DNA of 8,973 nucleotides from NCBI GenBank assembly GCA_947304475.1, contig CAMZBE010000038.1:1-8973 (forward strand), read 5' to 3'. The translations under genes were made by a program, and so were the position numbers. A model generated the notes under the pieces. It saw only the letters and a program-made list of their open reading frames with translations, did not search any database and was not told where the DNA came from. The stretch is from an uncultured Clostridia bacterium (GTDB taxonomy: Bacteria; Bacillota; Clostridia; Oscillospirales; CAG-272). Positions 1-5,411 of this stretch are shown here, piece by piece; the stretch's first letter is position 1, and each line of letters opens with the position of its first letter.

Positions 1-972
1 TATGAGAATGTTATTTCAAATGTATTAGCGTTCTTTTTTGATACGAACGAAGAACATGATTTAAAAGACTTGTGGTTAAAGAGCCTTTTTGAATGTTATA
101 ATTCCAACGCTAATACGCATTTTCAACTTGGCGCATTTGAAGAGATAGAAAGAGAGCATTCCACGGAAGACAAAAAAAGACTCGATCTTATTATCTCATT
201 GGATAATGCTATTGTAGCAATCGAAAACAAGATATATGCCACACCTTATAACCCCTTTGACTCATACCATAAGGAAATTCTGAATTATCGCAAAAATAAC
301 AATAAGTGCATCATTGAGATTCTATTAAGTCTCAGAAAAGAAGAGAATCAAAGAACAAGTTACAACACCGTGTTTTACAATATTACTTACAAATCCTTGA
401 TTGAGCAAGTAAAGAAAAACATAGGTGGTTATATTGAAGACGCCAACGAAAAATGGTTGTTGTTTATGAAAGAAGTGTTAAATAATGTCGATAATTTGGG
501 GGAGCGAGATATTATGAATAGCGAATGGCAAAAGTTTCTTAAAGATAACAGCGACTCCTTATCGCAATTTATTGAGAATTACAGTAAAGATATTCAGGCA
601 AAAATCGGGTTTATAAAAAGTTTAGAGCAAGGAGTAAGAGAATGCTTGCAAGATAGCGATTTGGAAACTGGTACATATAATACGCAAAACAGCGAAAGTT
701 TTAGCGGATATGTCAGTATGTACGTCAATATTGTAAAAGGTGAAGACATAATTGTAATTGAACCATTTGTTTCGAGGAAAGAACCTGTCAAGAATTATAG
801 TTGGTCAAACGAGTTGAGTCTATTGAGAAACGATTATCCAAATGCCAAGATCGTTGACGATGGTAGGTGGGGAAAGTGTCTCAAACTTGAAACTTTTGAT
901 TTTGAAAAGGGTATCGAGTTGAAATCTCTAATAGACGAAATTGTAAGAATAATTCAAGTTATAAAAAGTTAA
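1..972 (+). CDS. PD-(D/E)XK nuclease-like protein (PDDEXK_4-like), 5' end missing
   Basis: The reading frame is open from base 1 and already coding there (it begins YENVISNVLAFFFD), so the gene starts upstream of the window. A TTG at 70 is internal, not the start. 323 residues are visible. In this partial numbering a PD-(D/E)XK-like core is seen: Asp62 in RLDLIIS, then Glu75-x-Lys77 in AIENKIYA, followed by HKEILNYRKN, where a helix contacting the active site would be expected. The N-terminal NVxSxxLAFFxD...H pattern and this core match my memory of the PDDEXK_4 family of poorly characterised nuclease-like proteins, often found in mobile or defence-rich DNA. A metal-dependent nuclease activity is inferred, not shown. 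Composition is strikingly AT-rich (one 60-base stretch, 181-240, is 33% GC) compared with the genes to the right, which suggests transfer. The TAA stop is at 970-972. The family match is moderately sure; the biological role is unknown. Confidence 0.72.
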   Translation, partial: YENVISNVLAFFFDTNEEHDLKDLWLKSLFECYNSNANTHFQLGAFEEIEREHSTEDKKRLDLIISLDNAIVAIENKIYATPYNPFDSYHKEILNYRKNNNKCIIEILLSLRKEENQRTSYNTVFYNITYKSLIEQVKKNIGGYIEDANEKWLLFMKEVLNNVDNLGERDIMNSEWQKFLKDNSDSLSQFIENYSKDIQAKIGFIKSLEQGVRECLQDSDLETGTYNTQNSESFSGYVSMYVNIVKGEDIIVIEPFVSRKEPVKNYSWSNELSLLRNDYPNAKIVDDGRWGKCLKLETFDFEKGIELKSLIDEIVRIIQVIKS

Positions 973-1072
973 CTTTCATGAGAGGACGGCGTCCGTGAAC
1001 AGCGGAACGCCTGGACTTTGCGCGTCTTTGACGTGCAAACTCGGCAGGTTCAAACACAGAATTTCGGGCAAC
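973..1072. other. Short non-coding junction between AT-rich gene and tRNA-Pro, with inverted repeats
   Basis: Composition changes abruptly here, from AT-rich to GC-rich, starting around 985. No gene with a ribosome binding site is seen. Two inverted repeats stand out: a short one (GGAC/GTCC, 984-994) and a 10-bp stem at 1017-1026 paired with 1030-1039 around a TTT loop. The single non-Watson-Crick pair of the 10-bp stem is G-U on the plus strand and C-A on the minus, so if transcribed it would fold better from the plus strand, i.e. downstream of the nuclease gene. No T-run follows it, so I do not call it a terminator. Confidence 0.45.
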
Positions 1073-1105
1073 AAGGGCGCCCCCACGCACGGTGGGGACG
1101 CCCTT
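1073..1105 (-). terminator. Hairpin terminator of tRNA-Pro
   Basis: A 14-bp stem (1073-1086 with 1092-1105) closes a 5-nt loop just 3 nt past the encoded CCA of tRNA-Pro. The only imperfect pair is a G-U wobble on the minus strand (an A-C mismatch on the plus strand), which supports minus-strand transcription. The following tract on that strand (GTTGCCCG) is poor in T, so termination may be weak or the stem may serve in 3' processing. Confidence 0.7.
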
Positions 1106-1107
1106 GA

Positions 1108-1183
1108 TGGTCGGAATGACAGGATTCGAACCTGCGACATCCTGCTCCCAAAGCAGGCGCGCTACCAACTGCGCTACATCCCG
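1108..1183 (-). tRNA. tRNA-Pro, anticodon UGG, CCA encoded
   Basis: On the minus strand the 76 bases fold as a cloverleaf. The acceptor stem is CGGGATG/CATTCCG (one G-U pair), the D-arm GCGC...GCGC with a GTTGGTA loop, and the anticodon stem CCTGC/GCAGG around the loop TTTGGGA, which gives anticodon TGG. The variable loop is ATGTC and the T-arm GCAGG/CCTGT has the loop TTCGAAT. The discriminator is A73, and the 3' CCA is encoded at 1108-1110. The end pair C1-G72 with A73 is the typical bacterial tRNA-Pro pattern. G46 in the variable loop is the base that TrmB, encoded nearby, would methylate. The gene has its own consensus promoter 12 nt upstream and a hairpin right after it. Its 3' end faces the AT-rich nuclease gene, the usual orientation for tRNA-targeted integration. 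Confidence 0.97.
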
Positions 1184-1194
1184 AAGTACTATCC

Positions 1195-1223
1195 ATTATA
1201 CCAATCCCGCAAGAGGTTGTCAA
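1195..1223 (-). promoter_or_regulatory. Consensus sigma-A promoter for tRNA-Pro
   Basis: On the minus strand, a perfect -35 TTGACA (1218-1223) and a perfect -10 TATAAT (1195-1200) are separated by exactly 17 bp. The predicted start near 1188 lies about 5 nt before the mature tRNA 5' end. The -35 box sits 10 bp past the stop of the 72-aa gene, so the tRNA can be made independently of trmB. Confidence 0.93.
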
Positions 1224-1233
1224 GCGAATACGG

Positions 1234-1452
1234 TCACTTCTTCGCTTCCCGGCGGTCGAATGAAGCGCCGAGGAACAGAAGACCGGTCGTGACGGCGGTC
1301 GCGGCGCAGGCGATGAGCAAGCGGCGGAGCGGCACCCGGAACCCGATCGCGAACTTCGCAGATCCGGCGGGCTTTTCGTCTTCCTTTTTGCGATAGAAAG
1401 AGAACGTGCTTTCCGCGTTGTATCCGATCTCGGACGCGAGCAGATTTTTCAT
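1234..1452 (-). CDS. Small single-pass membrane protein, 72 aa, unknown function
   Basis: This short gene follows trmB by 16 bp. A purine-rich ribosome binding site (GAAAGGAAA) lies about 7 nt before its ATG (1450-1452), which is the main reason to believe it. The protein has a polar first half with a charged KKEDEKP stretch near residues 22-28, then one hydrophobic segment at roughly residues 42-63 (LRRLLIACAATAVTTGLLFL). Arginines lie just before the segment and a basic tail (DRREAKK) closes the protein. This suggests a single membrane span, but the charge pattern gives no clear topology. It is probably co-transcribed with trmB. I do not recognise a family, and no catalytic motif is visible. 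It could be lineage-specific, or a spurious frame in GC-rich DNA; the ribosome binding site and the membrane segment argue for a real gene. Confidence 0.6.
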   Translation of the reverse strand: MKNLLASEIGYNAESTFSFYRKKEDEKPAGSAKFAIGFRVPLRRLLIACAATAVTTGLLFLGASFDRREAKK

Positions 1453-1468
1453 CTTGCGTTTCCTTTCG

Positions 1469-2116
1469 TCAGACCGTAACGGTCAGATAATGTATCGGGA
1501 ACCCCTTCTGCGAAAAGTTTCTCTCGTACTCGGTCTCGACGTTGCCCTCGTTATACGGCGAGTTGTGCAGGTCGCGCGTCACGGCGTCGGGGGTTTTGCC
1601 GAGCGCGGCGAGTTCCTCGAGCGTAAAGTCGAACAGTCCGACGTTGTCGGTCTTGAACGCCAGTTTTCCGCCGGGTTTCAGGAGCGTAAAGTAGGTTTCG
1701 AGGAACGCGCGGTAGGTGAGCCGGCGCTTGGTGTGTCCCTTTTTCGGCCACGGATCGCTGAAGTTAAGGAAAAGCGCGTCGAGCGACCGGGGCGCGAACC
1801 ATTCGGTAAGCGTCGCCGCGTCCGCAACCGCGAAACGGAGTCGGTCGGGACGGTTCCCCGCGCGCGCCGCCGCCTTCTCGACGGCGTTGACCATCACGTT
1901 CGAGATGCGTTCGAGCGCAACGAAGCAGACGTCGGGGTGGTTTTCCGCCATTCCGCAGGCAAAATCGCCCTTGCCGCACCCGATCTCGAGCCAGAGCGGC
2001 AGATCCTCGCCGATCACGTCGCGAGACGACGCGAAGGGAACGGCGGGACGGTCGAGCAGCAGGTTGCCGCAGGCGGCGAGCCGTTCGGCGCCGTGCTTCT
2101 TGATCCTCATACGCAT
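1469..2116 (-). CDS. trmB: tRNA (guanine-N7-)-methyltransferase TrmB
   Basis: TrmB transfers a methyl group from S-adenosylmethionine to N7 of G46 in the variable loop of tRNAs, in the cytoplasm. The 215-aa product has the usual length and start (MRMRIKK). Visible motifs are the SAM-binding glycine loop LEIGCGKGDF (residues 43-52), an acidic motif II ending FVALER (65-70), the family signature LNFSDPWPKKGHTKRRL (117-133), LLKPGGKLAFKTDN (145-158), and the C-terminal NVETEYE (192-198). All key residues appear intact. The ATG at 2114-2116 is chosen because AAGGAAA lies 8 nt upstream and MRMR is the family's typical start; the ATG two codons in is less well placed. It has its own promoter at 2159-2187 and is followed 16 bp later by the small membrane protein gene. 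The nearby tRNA-Pro carries G46 and is a likely substrate. Confidence 0.97.
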   Translation of the reverse strand: MRMRIKKHGAERLAACGNLLLDRPAVPFASSRDVIGEDLPLWLEIGCGKGDFACGMAENHPDVCFVALERISNVMVNAVEKAAARAGNRPDRLRFAVADAATLTEWFAPRSLDALFLNFSDPWPKKGHTKRRLTYRAFLETYFTLLKPGGKLAFKTDNVGLFDFTLEELAALGKTPDAVTRDLHNSPYNEGNVETEYERNFSQKGFPIHYLTVTV

Positions 2117-2133
2117 AAGGGAGTTTCCTTTCC

Positions 2134-2153
2134 GGGGAACGCGGTCGCTCCCC
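2134..2153 (-). promoter_or_regulatory. Stem-loop in the trmB 5' leader
   Basis: On the minus strand an 8-bp stem (GGGGAGCG with CGTTCCCC, one G-U pair) encloses the loop ACCG. It lies just upstream of the trmB ribosome binding site and within the first roughly 20 nt of the predicted transcript. It could protect the 5' end of the mRNA or tune translation. There is no sign of an alternative structure. Confidence 0.45.
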
Positions 2154-2158
2154 GTTTC

Positions 2159-2187
2159 AGTATATCACAACCGGCGCCGGATTGCAA
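2159..2187 (-). promoter_or_regulatory. Promoter of trmB, extended -10 type
   Basis: On the minus strand, -35 TTGCAA (2182-2187, 4 of 6 consensus bases) and -10 TATACT (2159-2164) are 17 bp apart. A TG one base before the -10 (TGATATACT) gives an extended -10 element that makes up for the weaker -35. It lies in the 96-bp gap after spoIVB, so trmB need not depend on sporulation transcription. Confidence 0.75.
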
Positions 2188-2212
2188 GAGAAGACGGCGA
2201 CAAATCGACGTT

Positions 2213-3325
2213 TCAGGCGCGCCCGCCGTCCATCGCGCGGAGCATCGAGTGAAGAAAGACGCCGTAGCCGCGGCTCGGATCGCTCACCGTCACGTGCGTC
2301 ACCGCGCCGACCAGCCGTCCGTCCTGCAAAATCGGGCTGCCCGACATTCCCCGCACGATCCCGCCGGTGAGTTCGAGCAGGGCGGGATCGGTCACCTTGA
2401 CCGAGAAGCAGCGGGCGCACCCCGCCTTTGCCGACAGATCCCCGAGTTCGACCTCGTACTCTCCTATCGAACCGTTTTTCAGGGTGCAGAGGATGGTCGC
2501 GTTCCCTTCCCGCACTTCTTCCGGCTCTGCGACCGGAAGCGGCTCTCCCGCGGGAACGTCCGAGAGACGCCCGAACACCCCGTATTCGGTGTTGGAAGTG
2601 ACGACGCCGATCCCGCCCGGTCGGAGCATCCCCTTCAGTTCGCCGGGTTCGCCCGGCTTGCCGCGTTCGATCCCGTCGAGCAGCACCCCGGTCACCGTCC
2701 CTGCCTTGATCCGAAGCGGCTTCCCGCTCTTGCCGTCCCCGATCGCGTGTCCGAGCCCGCCGAACGCCCCGGTCTCGGGATCAATGAAGGTCACGGTTCC
2801 GATCCCGGCGGCGTTGTCGCGGACGAAGATCCCGAGTTGTCCGTCCCCGCCGTCGTACCTGACCGGCGTCAGCGTGACGGAAAGCGTTTTTTCCTCGCGC
2901 AAAACCGAGAGCGAGAGCGGACGCTCACCCGCGCTCTTCACCGCGTCGACGAGATCGCGCACCGTCCCGATCTTTTTCTGATCGACCGAAACGATCAGAT
3001 CCCCCGGGCGCAGTCCCGCGTCAAAGCCGACCGAGCCCCCCTCCCGGAACCCGACGACCAGTACCCCGTCGCACGCGATCCGGATCCCGAACACGCCCCC
3101 GCCGGGGATCAGTTTCTTTTCCGTCGGCTCCGCCTGCCCGCAGGTCCCGTCCCCGGGAAACAGGATCCCCGGTATGCGGAAGCGGATCTCCGCCGTCCCC
3201 CGTGCCGTAAGACACGGCTCGACGTTTTCGTACCCGGCAGCCGCCGCCCCGATATTCAAGAAGACCGCCAGCAAAAGGATCAGAAGTACCCCCGCCGTCA
3301 GTTTTCGTCCCGTTTTACGTTTCAT
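2213..3325 (-). CDS. spoIVB: SpoIVB-type sporulation serine peptidase (S55, PDZ domain)
   Basis: In Bacillus, SpoIVB is secreted from the forespore and cleaves SpoIVFA, releasing the SpoIVFB protease that activates sigma-K in the mother cell. The 370-aa product is somewhat shorter than the Bacillus protein (about 426 aa). It has a basic N-terminus and one hydrophobic export segment (residues 9-30), then a PDZ domain (about 74-154, with the ligand-loop region near GFDAGLRPGDLI) and the S55 peptidase domain. The catalytic triad is intact: His193 in GGLGHAIGDG, Asp313 in VTDPALLE and Ser328 in GGIVRGMSGSPI. The Asp-Ser spacing of 15 is the same as in Bacillus as I recall it. The ATG at 3323-3325 is chosen because GGAGAGG lies about 5 nt upstream and the export signal follows directly. 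Longer in-frame starts back to 3538 would run through the neighbouring terminator. The gene next to it is trmB, not spo0A. Confidence 0.94.
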   Translation of the reverse strand: MKRKTGRKLTAGVLLILLLAVFLNIGAAAAGYENVEPCLTARGTAEIRFRIPGILFPGDGTCGQAEPTEKKLIPGGGVFGIRIACDGVLVVGFREGGSVGFDAGLRPGDLIVSVDQKKIGTVRDLVDAVKSAGERPLSLSVLREEKTLSVTLTPVRYDGGDGQLGIFVRDNAAGIGTVTFIDPETGAFGGLGHAIGDGKSGKPLRIKAGTVTGVLLDGIERGKPGEPGELKGMLRPGGIGVVTSNTEYGVFGRLSDVPAGEPLPVAEPEEVREGNATILCTLKNGSIGEYEVELGDLSAKAGCARCFSVKVTDPALLELTGGIVRGMSGSPILQDGRLVGAVTHVTVSDPSRGYGVFLHSMLRAMDGGRA

Positions 3326-3399
3326 ATCCCTCTCCCCGCCTTCAAAGCCCGAAAGCGTTCCTTTCGTTTTTGTCGCGTCACCCGTTTTTCGTCGCAGTT

Positions 3400-3428
3400 T
3401 ACTATTCGCCGGACGGTGCGGTTTATCC
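3400..3428 (-). promoter_or_regulatory. Possible sporulation (sigma-G/F-like) promoter of spoIVB
   Basis: No sigma-A promoter is evident in the 170 bp between the upstream terminator and spoIVB. On the minus strand GGATA (3424-3428) and GAATAGTA (3400-3407), 16 bp apart, loosely resemble the forespore sigma -35 and -10 elements that drive spoIVB in Bacillus. The match is partial and was made by eye. Confidence 0.3.
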
Positions 3429-3493
3429 GAGGTAATCTTTTGACCGGGCGACCATTTCCTGACTTTGAAAGCCGCAAAAAACGCGAAAAACGC

Positions 3494-3533
3494 GAAAAAA
3501 ATGAAAACCGCCCCCCTCAAACGAGGGGGCGGC
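3494..3533 (-). terminator. Rho-independent terminator of the lipoprotein operon
   Basis: On the minus strand a GC-rich stem (GCCGCCCCCTC with GAGGGGGGCGG, one extra G) with a GTTT loop is followed by TTTTCATTTTTTT. It starts 30 nt past the stop of the 194-aa gene. Beyond it (3473-3493) further T-tracts separated by CGCG continue the run. It separates this operon from spoIVB. Confidence 0.93.
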
Positions 3534-3563
3534 TGCATCTTTCATTATGACCGAGAGAAACAG

Positions 3564-4148
3564 TCAGTTTCGGGAAAGACGAAGGATACGTTCGGCGTCC
3601 CGGAGAGCCGAAGCAACGGCGCGTGCGATCGTGTCGGGAACCGGCGCGAGCAGGCGGCTGACGTCGGCTTTCGACCGGGCGAGGGTGATCACGACCGAAA
3701 AGCGGTCCTTGGTCTCGTCGAAGTACCAGTTCGCGCCGCAGGCGGAAAGATCGCCCGCGATCAGGCGGAGATAGTGATCCGAGATCCCGAGCGCCTCGCG
3801 TTCGGACAAGCGGCGGTTCTCCTGTTTTTTCGCCGTGACCGTGATCGAAACGCCCTCTCCGTGCGCGTCCGCCCTGACGGCGGGATCGTCGAGCCGGGGA
3901 GAGAGCGAAAGAAACCGGTAGATCAGGGTGAGCAGATAGGCGAAGCGTTCCTCGGGGACCTCGATCGCCGTTTCGCGCGGCAGGGTGTCCTCGATCGTGA
4001 CTTCGGTATCGATCTCCCGTTTGATCTCTTCCGCCCAGCGGCGGAGCGTATCAAGCAACAGCGCGGGCGCAGGGCGCTCTTTTGCGGCGGGAGCGCGTCT
4101 GTTTTCCGTATCGGCTCCCGGCGTTTGGCTCGACAGTTTCAGTTTCAT
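3564..4148 (-). CDS. 194-aa protein with a possible degenerate histidine-kinase-like ATPase fold
   Basis: I do not recognise a named family. The first 27 residues are polar and probably disordered (SSQTPGADTENRRAPAAKER). The rest runs in the order expected for a GHKL/HATPase fold: a beta segment (TEVTIEDTLP, near residue 48), a helix in the N-box position (FAYLLTLIYRFL, 69-80), a strand (EGVSITVTAKK, 98-108), then ALGISDHYLRLIAGDLSACGANWYFDE (119-145) and FSVVITLARS (149-158). The last two resemble the end of a kinase ATPase domain. The N-box Asn and the DxGxG box are not visible, so ATP binding is doubtful. No membrane segment or signal peptide is seen, so it should be cytoplasmic. Its ATG overlaps the lipoprotein stop (ATGA), implying translational coupling, and a terminator follows. 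The fold call is tentative. Confidence 0.8.
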   Translation of the reverse strand: MKLKLSSQTPGADTENRRAPAAKERPAPALLLDTLRRWAEEIKREIDTEVTIEDTLPRETAIEVPEERFAYLLTLIYRFLSLSPRLDDPAVRADAHGEGVSITVTAKKQENRRLSEREALGISDHYLRLIAGDLSACGANWYFDETKDRFSVVITLARSKADVSRLLAPVPDTIARAVASALRDAERILRLSRN

Positions 4149-5230
4149 CGGAGCGTCAGTTCCGCGAGGGTTTCGGCGGAGAAGGTCGGAAACGCAGACG
4201 AATACGAAACGCCGCTCAGCCAGGTCGCCGCCCTTTCGGCGATCGGACGGTCGATCAGGGTTTCTTCAAGCATCAGATCGTAGATCGCGTCGGGTTCCCG
4301 CTCGTAGTCGGCGGAATCCTTTGCAAGACCTACGGCAAACCACACGCCGTTCTCCCCGTCGCGGATCTCGCCGCAGGCGAAGGGAGAGAGCGAGAAGATA
4401 TCGGAAACCAGCGCGCGTTTGAGGGGCGTATTGCCCTGATCTTTCGCGACGTAGAACCCGTGCTCCATTTCGGATTTCGAGAGCACCAGATCCGAGAAGG
4501 AATCTTTCAGCACGTCCTTCACGTCGTCGTAGGTTGAGGCGGTCGCGAGGCGGTCGTGCATCTCGGCGGCGAATTGCCGCGCTCCGTCGCGTCCCTGCCG
4601 CATTTCGTCGCTGACGAACACCCAGACGCCGTGGGCGCAGAGGTCGGACTCAAAGAAGGCGCGCGCGTCGGTCGGAACGCCGTTGTCCTGCCCGAGGGCG
4701 TAGTTGGTCACCAGATACTCGTAGAGCGCGGCTTGCGTCGCGTCGAAGCGGTAGATCAGGCGGTTGACCGCGTCGGTCAGATTTGCCGCGGCAAGCGCCT
4801 CCTTATACTTCTCGCGCGTTCCGACGCCAGCGATGGTCACGCCGTCGACTTTCCCGCCCTCGTAGTCGATCTTCACCCGTGCGGCGACCGCTTCGTCGAT
4901 TTCGTCGCCGTAGGGATCGACGCCGCTCTCTTTCGCGACGTCAAGGGTAGCGTACAGGTACGCGATCTCTTTCAGGACGGCGGTTTTCGCGCTCTCCCAC
5001 TCCTCTTCGGTCATGCCCTCGGTTTTGCCCGAGTACATCGCCGAAAAAAAGGCGCGGAAGAGTTCGTATTTCACCTCGTGATCACCGAGGGTGGCGACGG
5101 TGGTCGCCTCCTTCTTCGAGGAAGCGATCTCGGAGTAGTCCCCCTTGCCGCACGAGGCGAGCGAAAAGAGCGTCGCACAGAGCGCGACGAGCGTCACGAT
5201 AATCAGAAAGAAACGGCGTCGTTTCATCAT
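4145..5230 (-). CDS. SurA/PrsA-like foldase lipoprotein (peptidylprolyl isomerase family, N-terminal domain)
   Basis: The 361-aa product begins with a lipoprotein signal (MMKRRRFFLIIV...LFSLASC). The lipobox LASC has its lipidation Cys at residue 27, so the mature protein should be anchored on the outer face of the membrane. After a short linker, ATVATLGDHEVKYELFRAFF (about residues 42-61) looks like the first helix-strand unit of SurA_N/PrsA-type chaperones, which commonly read 'VATVNGxxIxxxEF'. The rest is helical and acidic. I cannot point to a clear parvulin (rotamase) domain, so chaperone function without isomerase activity is possible. The ATG at 5228-5230 is preferred because GGGAG lies 7 nt upstream; the adjacent second ATG would also give the signal peptide. 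A promoter lies at 5259-5287, and the stop overlaps the start of the 194-aa gene. The lipoprotein call is firm; foldase family membership is moderately sure. Confidence 0.82.
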   Translation of the reverse strand: MMKRRRFFLIIVTLVALCATLFSLASCGKGDYSEIASSKKEATTVATLGDHEVKYELFRAFFSAMYSGKTEGMTEEEWESAKTAVLKEIAYLYATLDVAKESGVDPYGDEIDEAVAARVKIDYEGGKVDGVTIAGVGTREKYKEALAAANLTDAVNRLIYRFDATQAALYEYLVTNYALGQDNGVPTDARAFFESDLCAHGVWVFVSDEMRQGRDGARQFAAEMHDRLATASTYDDVKDVLKDSFSDLVLSKSEMEHGFYVAKDQGNTPLKRALVSDIFSLSPFACGEIRDGENGVWFAVGLAKDSADYEREPDAIYDLMLEETLIDRPIAERAATWLSGVSYSSAFPTFSAETLAELTLR

Positions 5231-5258
5231 GGCAGATCTCCCGTCTGTCGGTTTGTTT

Positions 5259-5287
5259 CTTATATTGTAGCACGGATTTGTGTCCAA
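5259..5287 (-). promoter_or_regulatory. Promoter of the lipoprotein operon
   Basis: On the minus strand, -35 TTGGAC (5282-5287) and -10 TATAAG (5259-5264) are 17 bp apart, with an overlapping alternative -10 (TACAAT, 5264-5269) at poorer spacing. The leader to the ATG at 5230 would be about 20 nt. It is divergent from the proS promoter. Confidence 0.65.
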
Positions 5288-5343
5288 ACCGTGAAAAACG
5301 CGCACTTTTTTCGTATTTGAGATCCTGTGCGCCCGCGCGGGGG

Positions 5344-5372
5344 TTGACAGAGGGGATAAAGAGGTATATAAT
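5344..5372 (+). promoter_or_regulatory. Consensus sigma-A promoter of proS
   Basis: A perfect -35 TTGACA (5344-5349) and a perfect -10 TATAAT (5367-5372) are separated by 17 bp. The transcript should start near 5379, leaving a leader of about 33 nt. That is too short for a T-box, so proS seems to be expressed constitutively and strongly. Confidence 0.92.
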
Positions 5373-5411
5373 AGACTGAAATAACGGCTTGCCCGTACAC
5401 GGAGATAAAAG

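Noticed and set aside
959..1168. Small minus-strand frame over the tRNA and junction
   Set aside because: Most of it is the translated tRNA-Pro and its terminator; it is not a protein gene.
2171..2180. Palindrome CCGGCGCCGG in the trmB promoter spacer
   Set aside because: It leaves no room for a hairpin loop and is too short and GC-typical to claim as an operator.
3326..3538. In-frame upstream extension of spoIVB by 71 codons
   Set aside because: The extension would pass through the T-tracts and stem of the neighbouring terminator. It would also place the export signal mid-protein and ignore the good ribosome binding site before the ATG at 3325.
1406..3550. A 714-codon plus-strand frame opposite trmB and spoIVB
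   Set aside because: It lies antisense to two clear genes with intact motifs. The product is Arg/Pro-rich with no domain, and long antisense frames are common in GC-rich DNA.
5373..5411. T-box leader controlling proS
   Set aside because: With a consensus promoter at 5344-5372 only about 33 nt of leader remain, far too short for a T-box.
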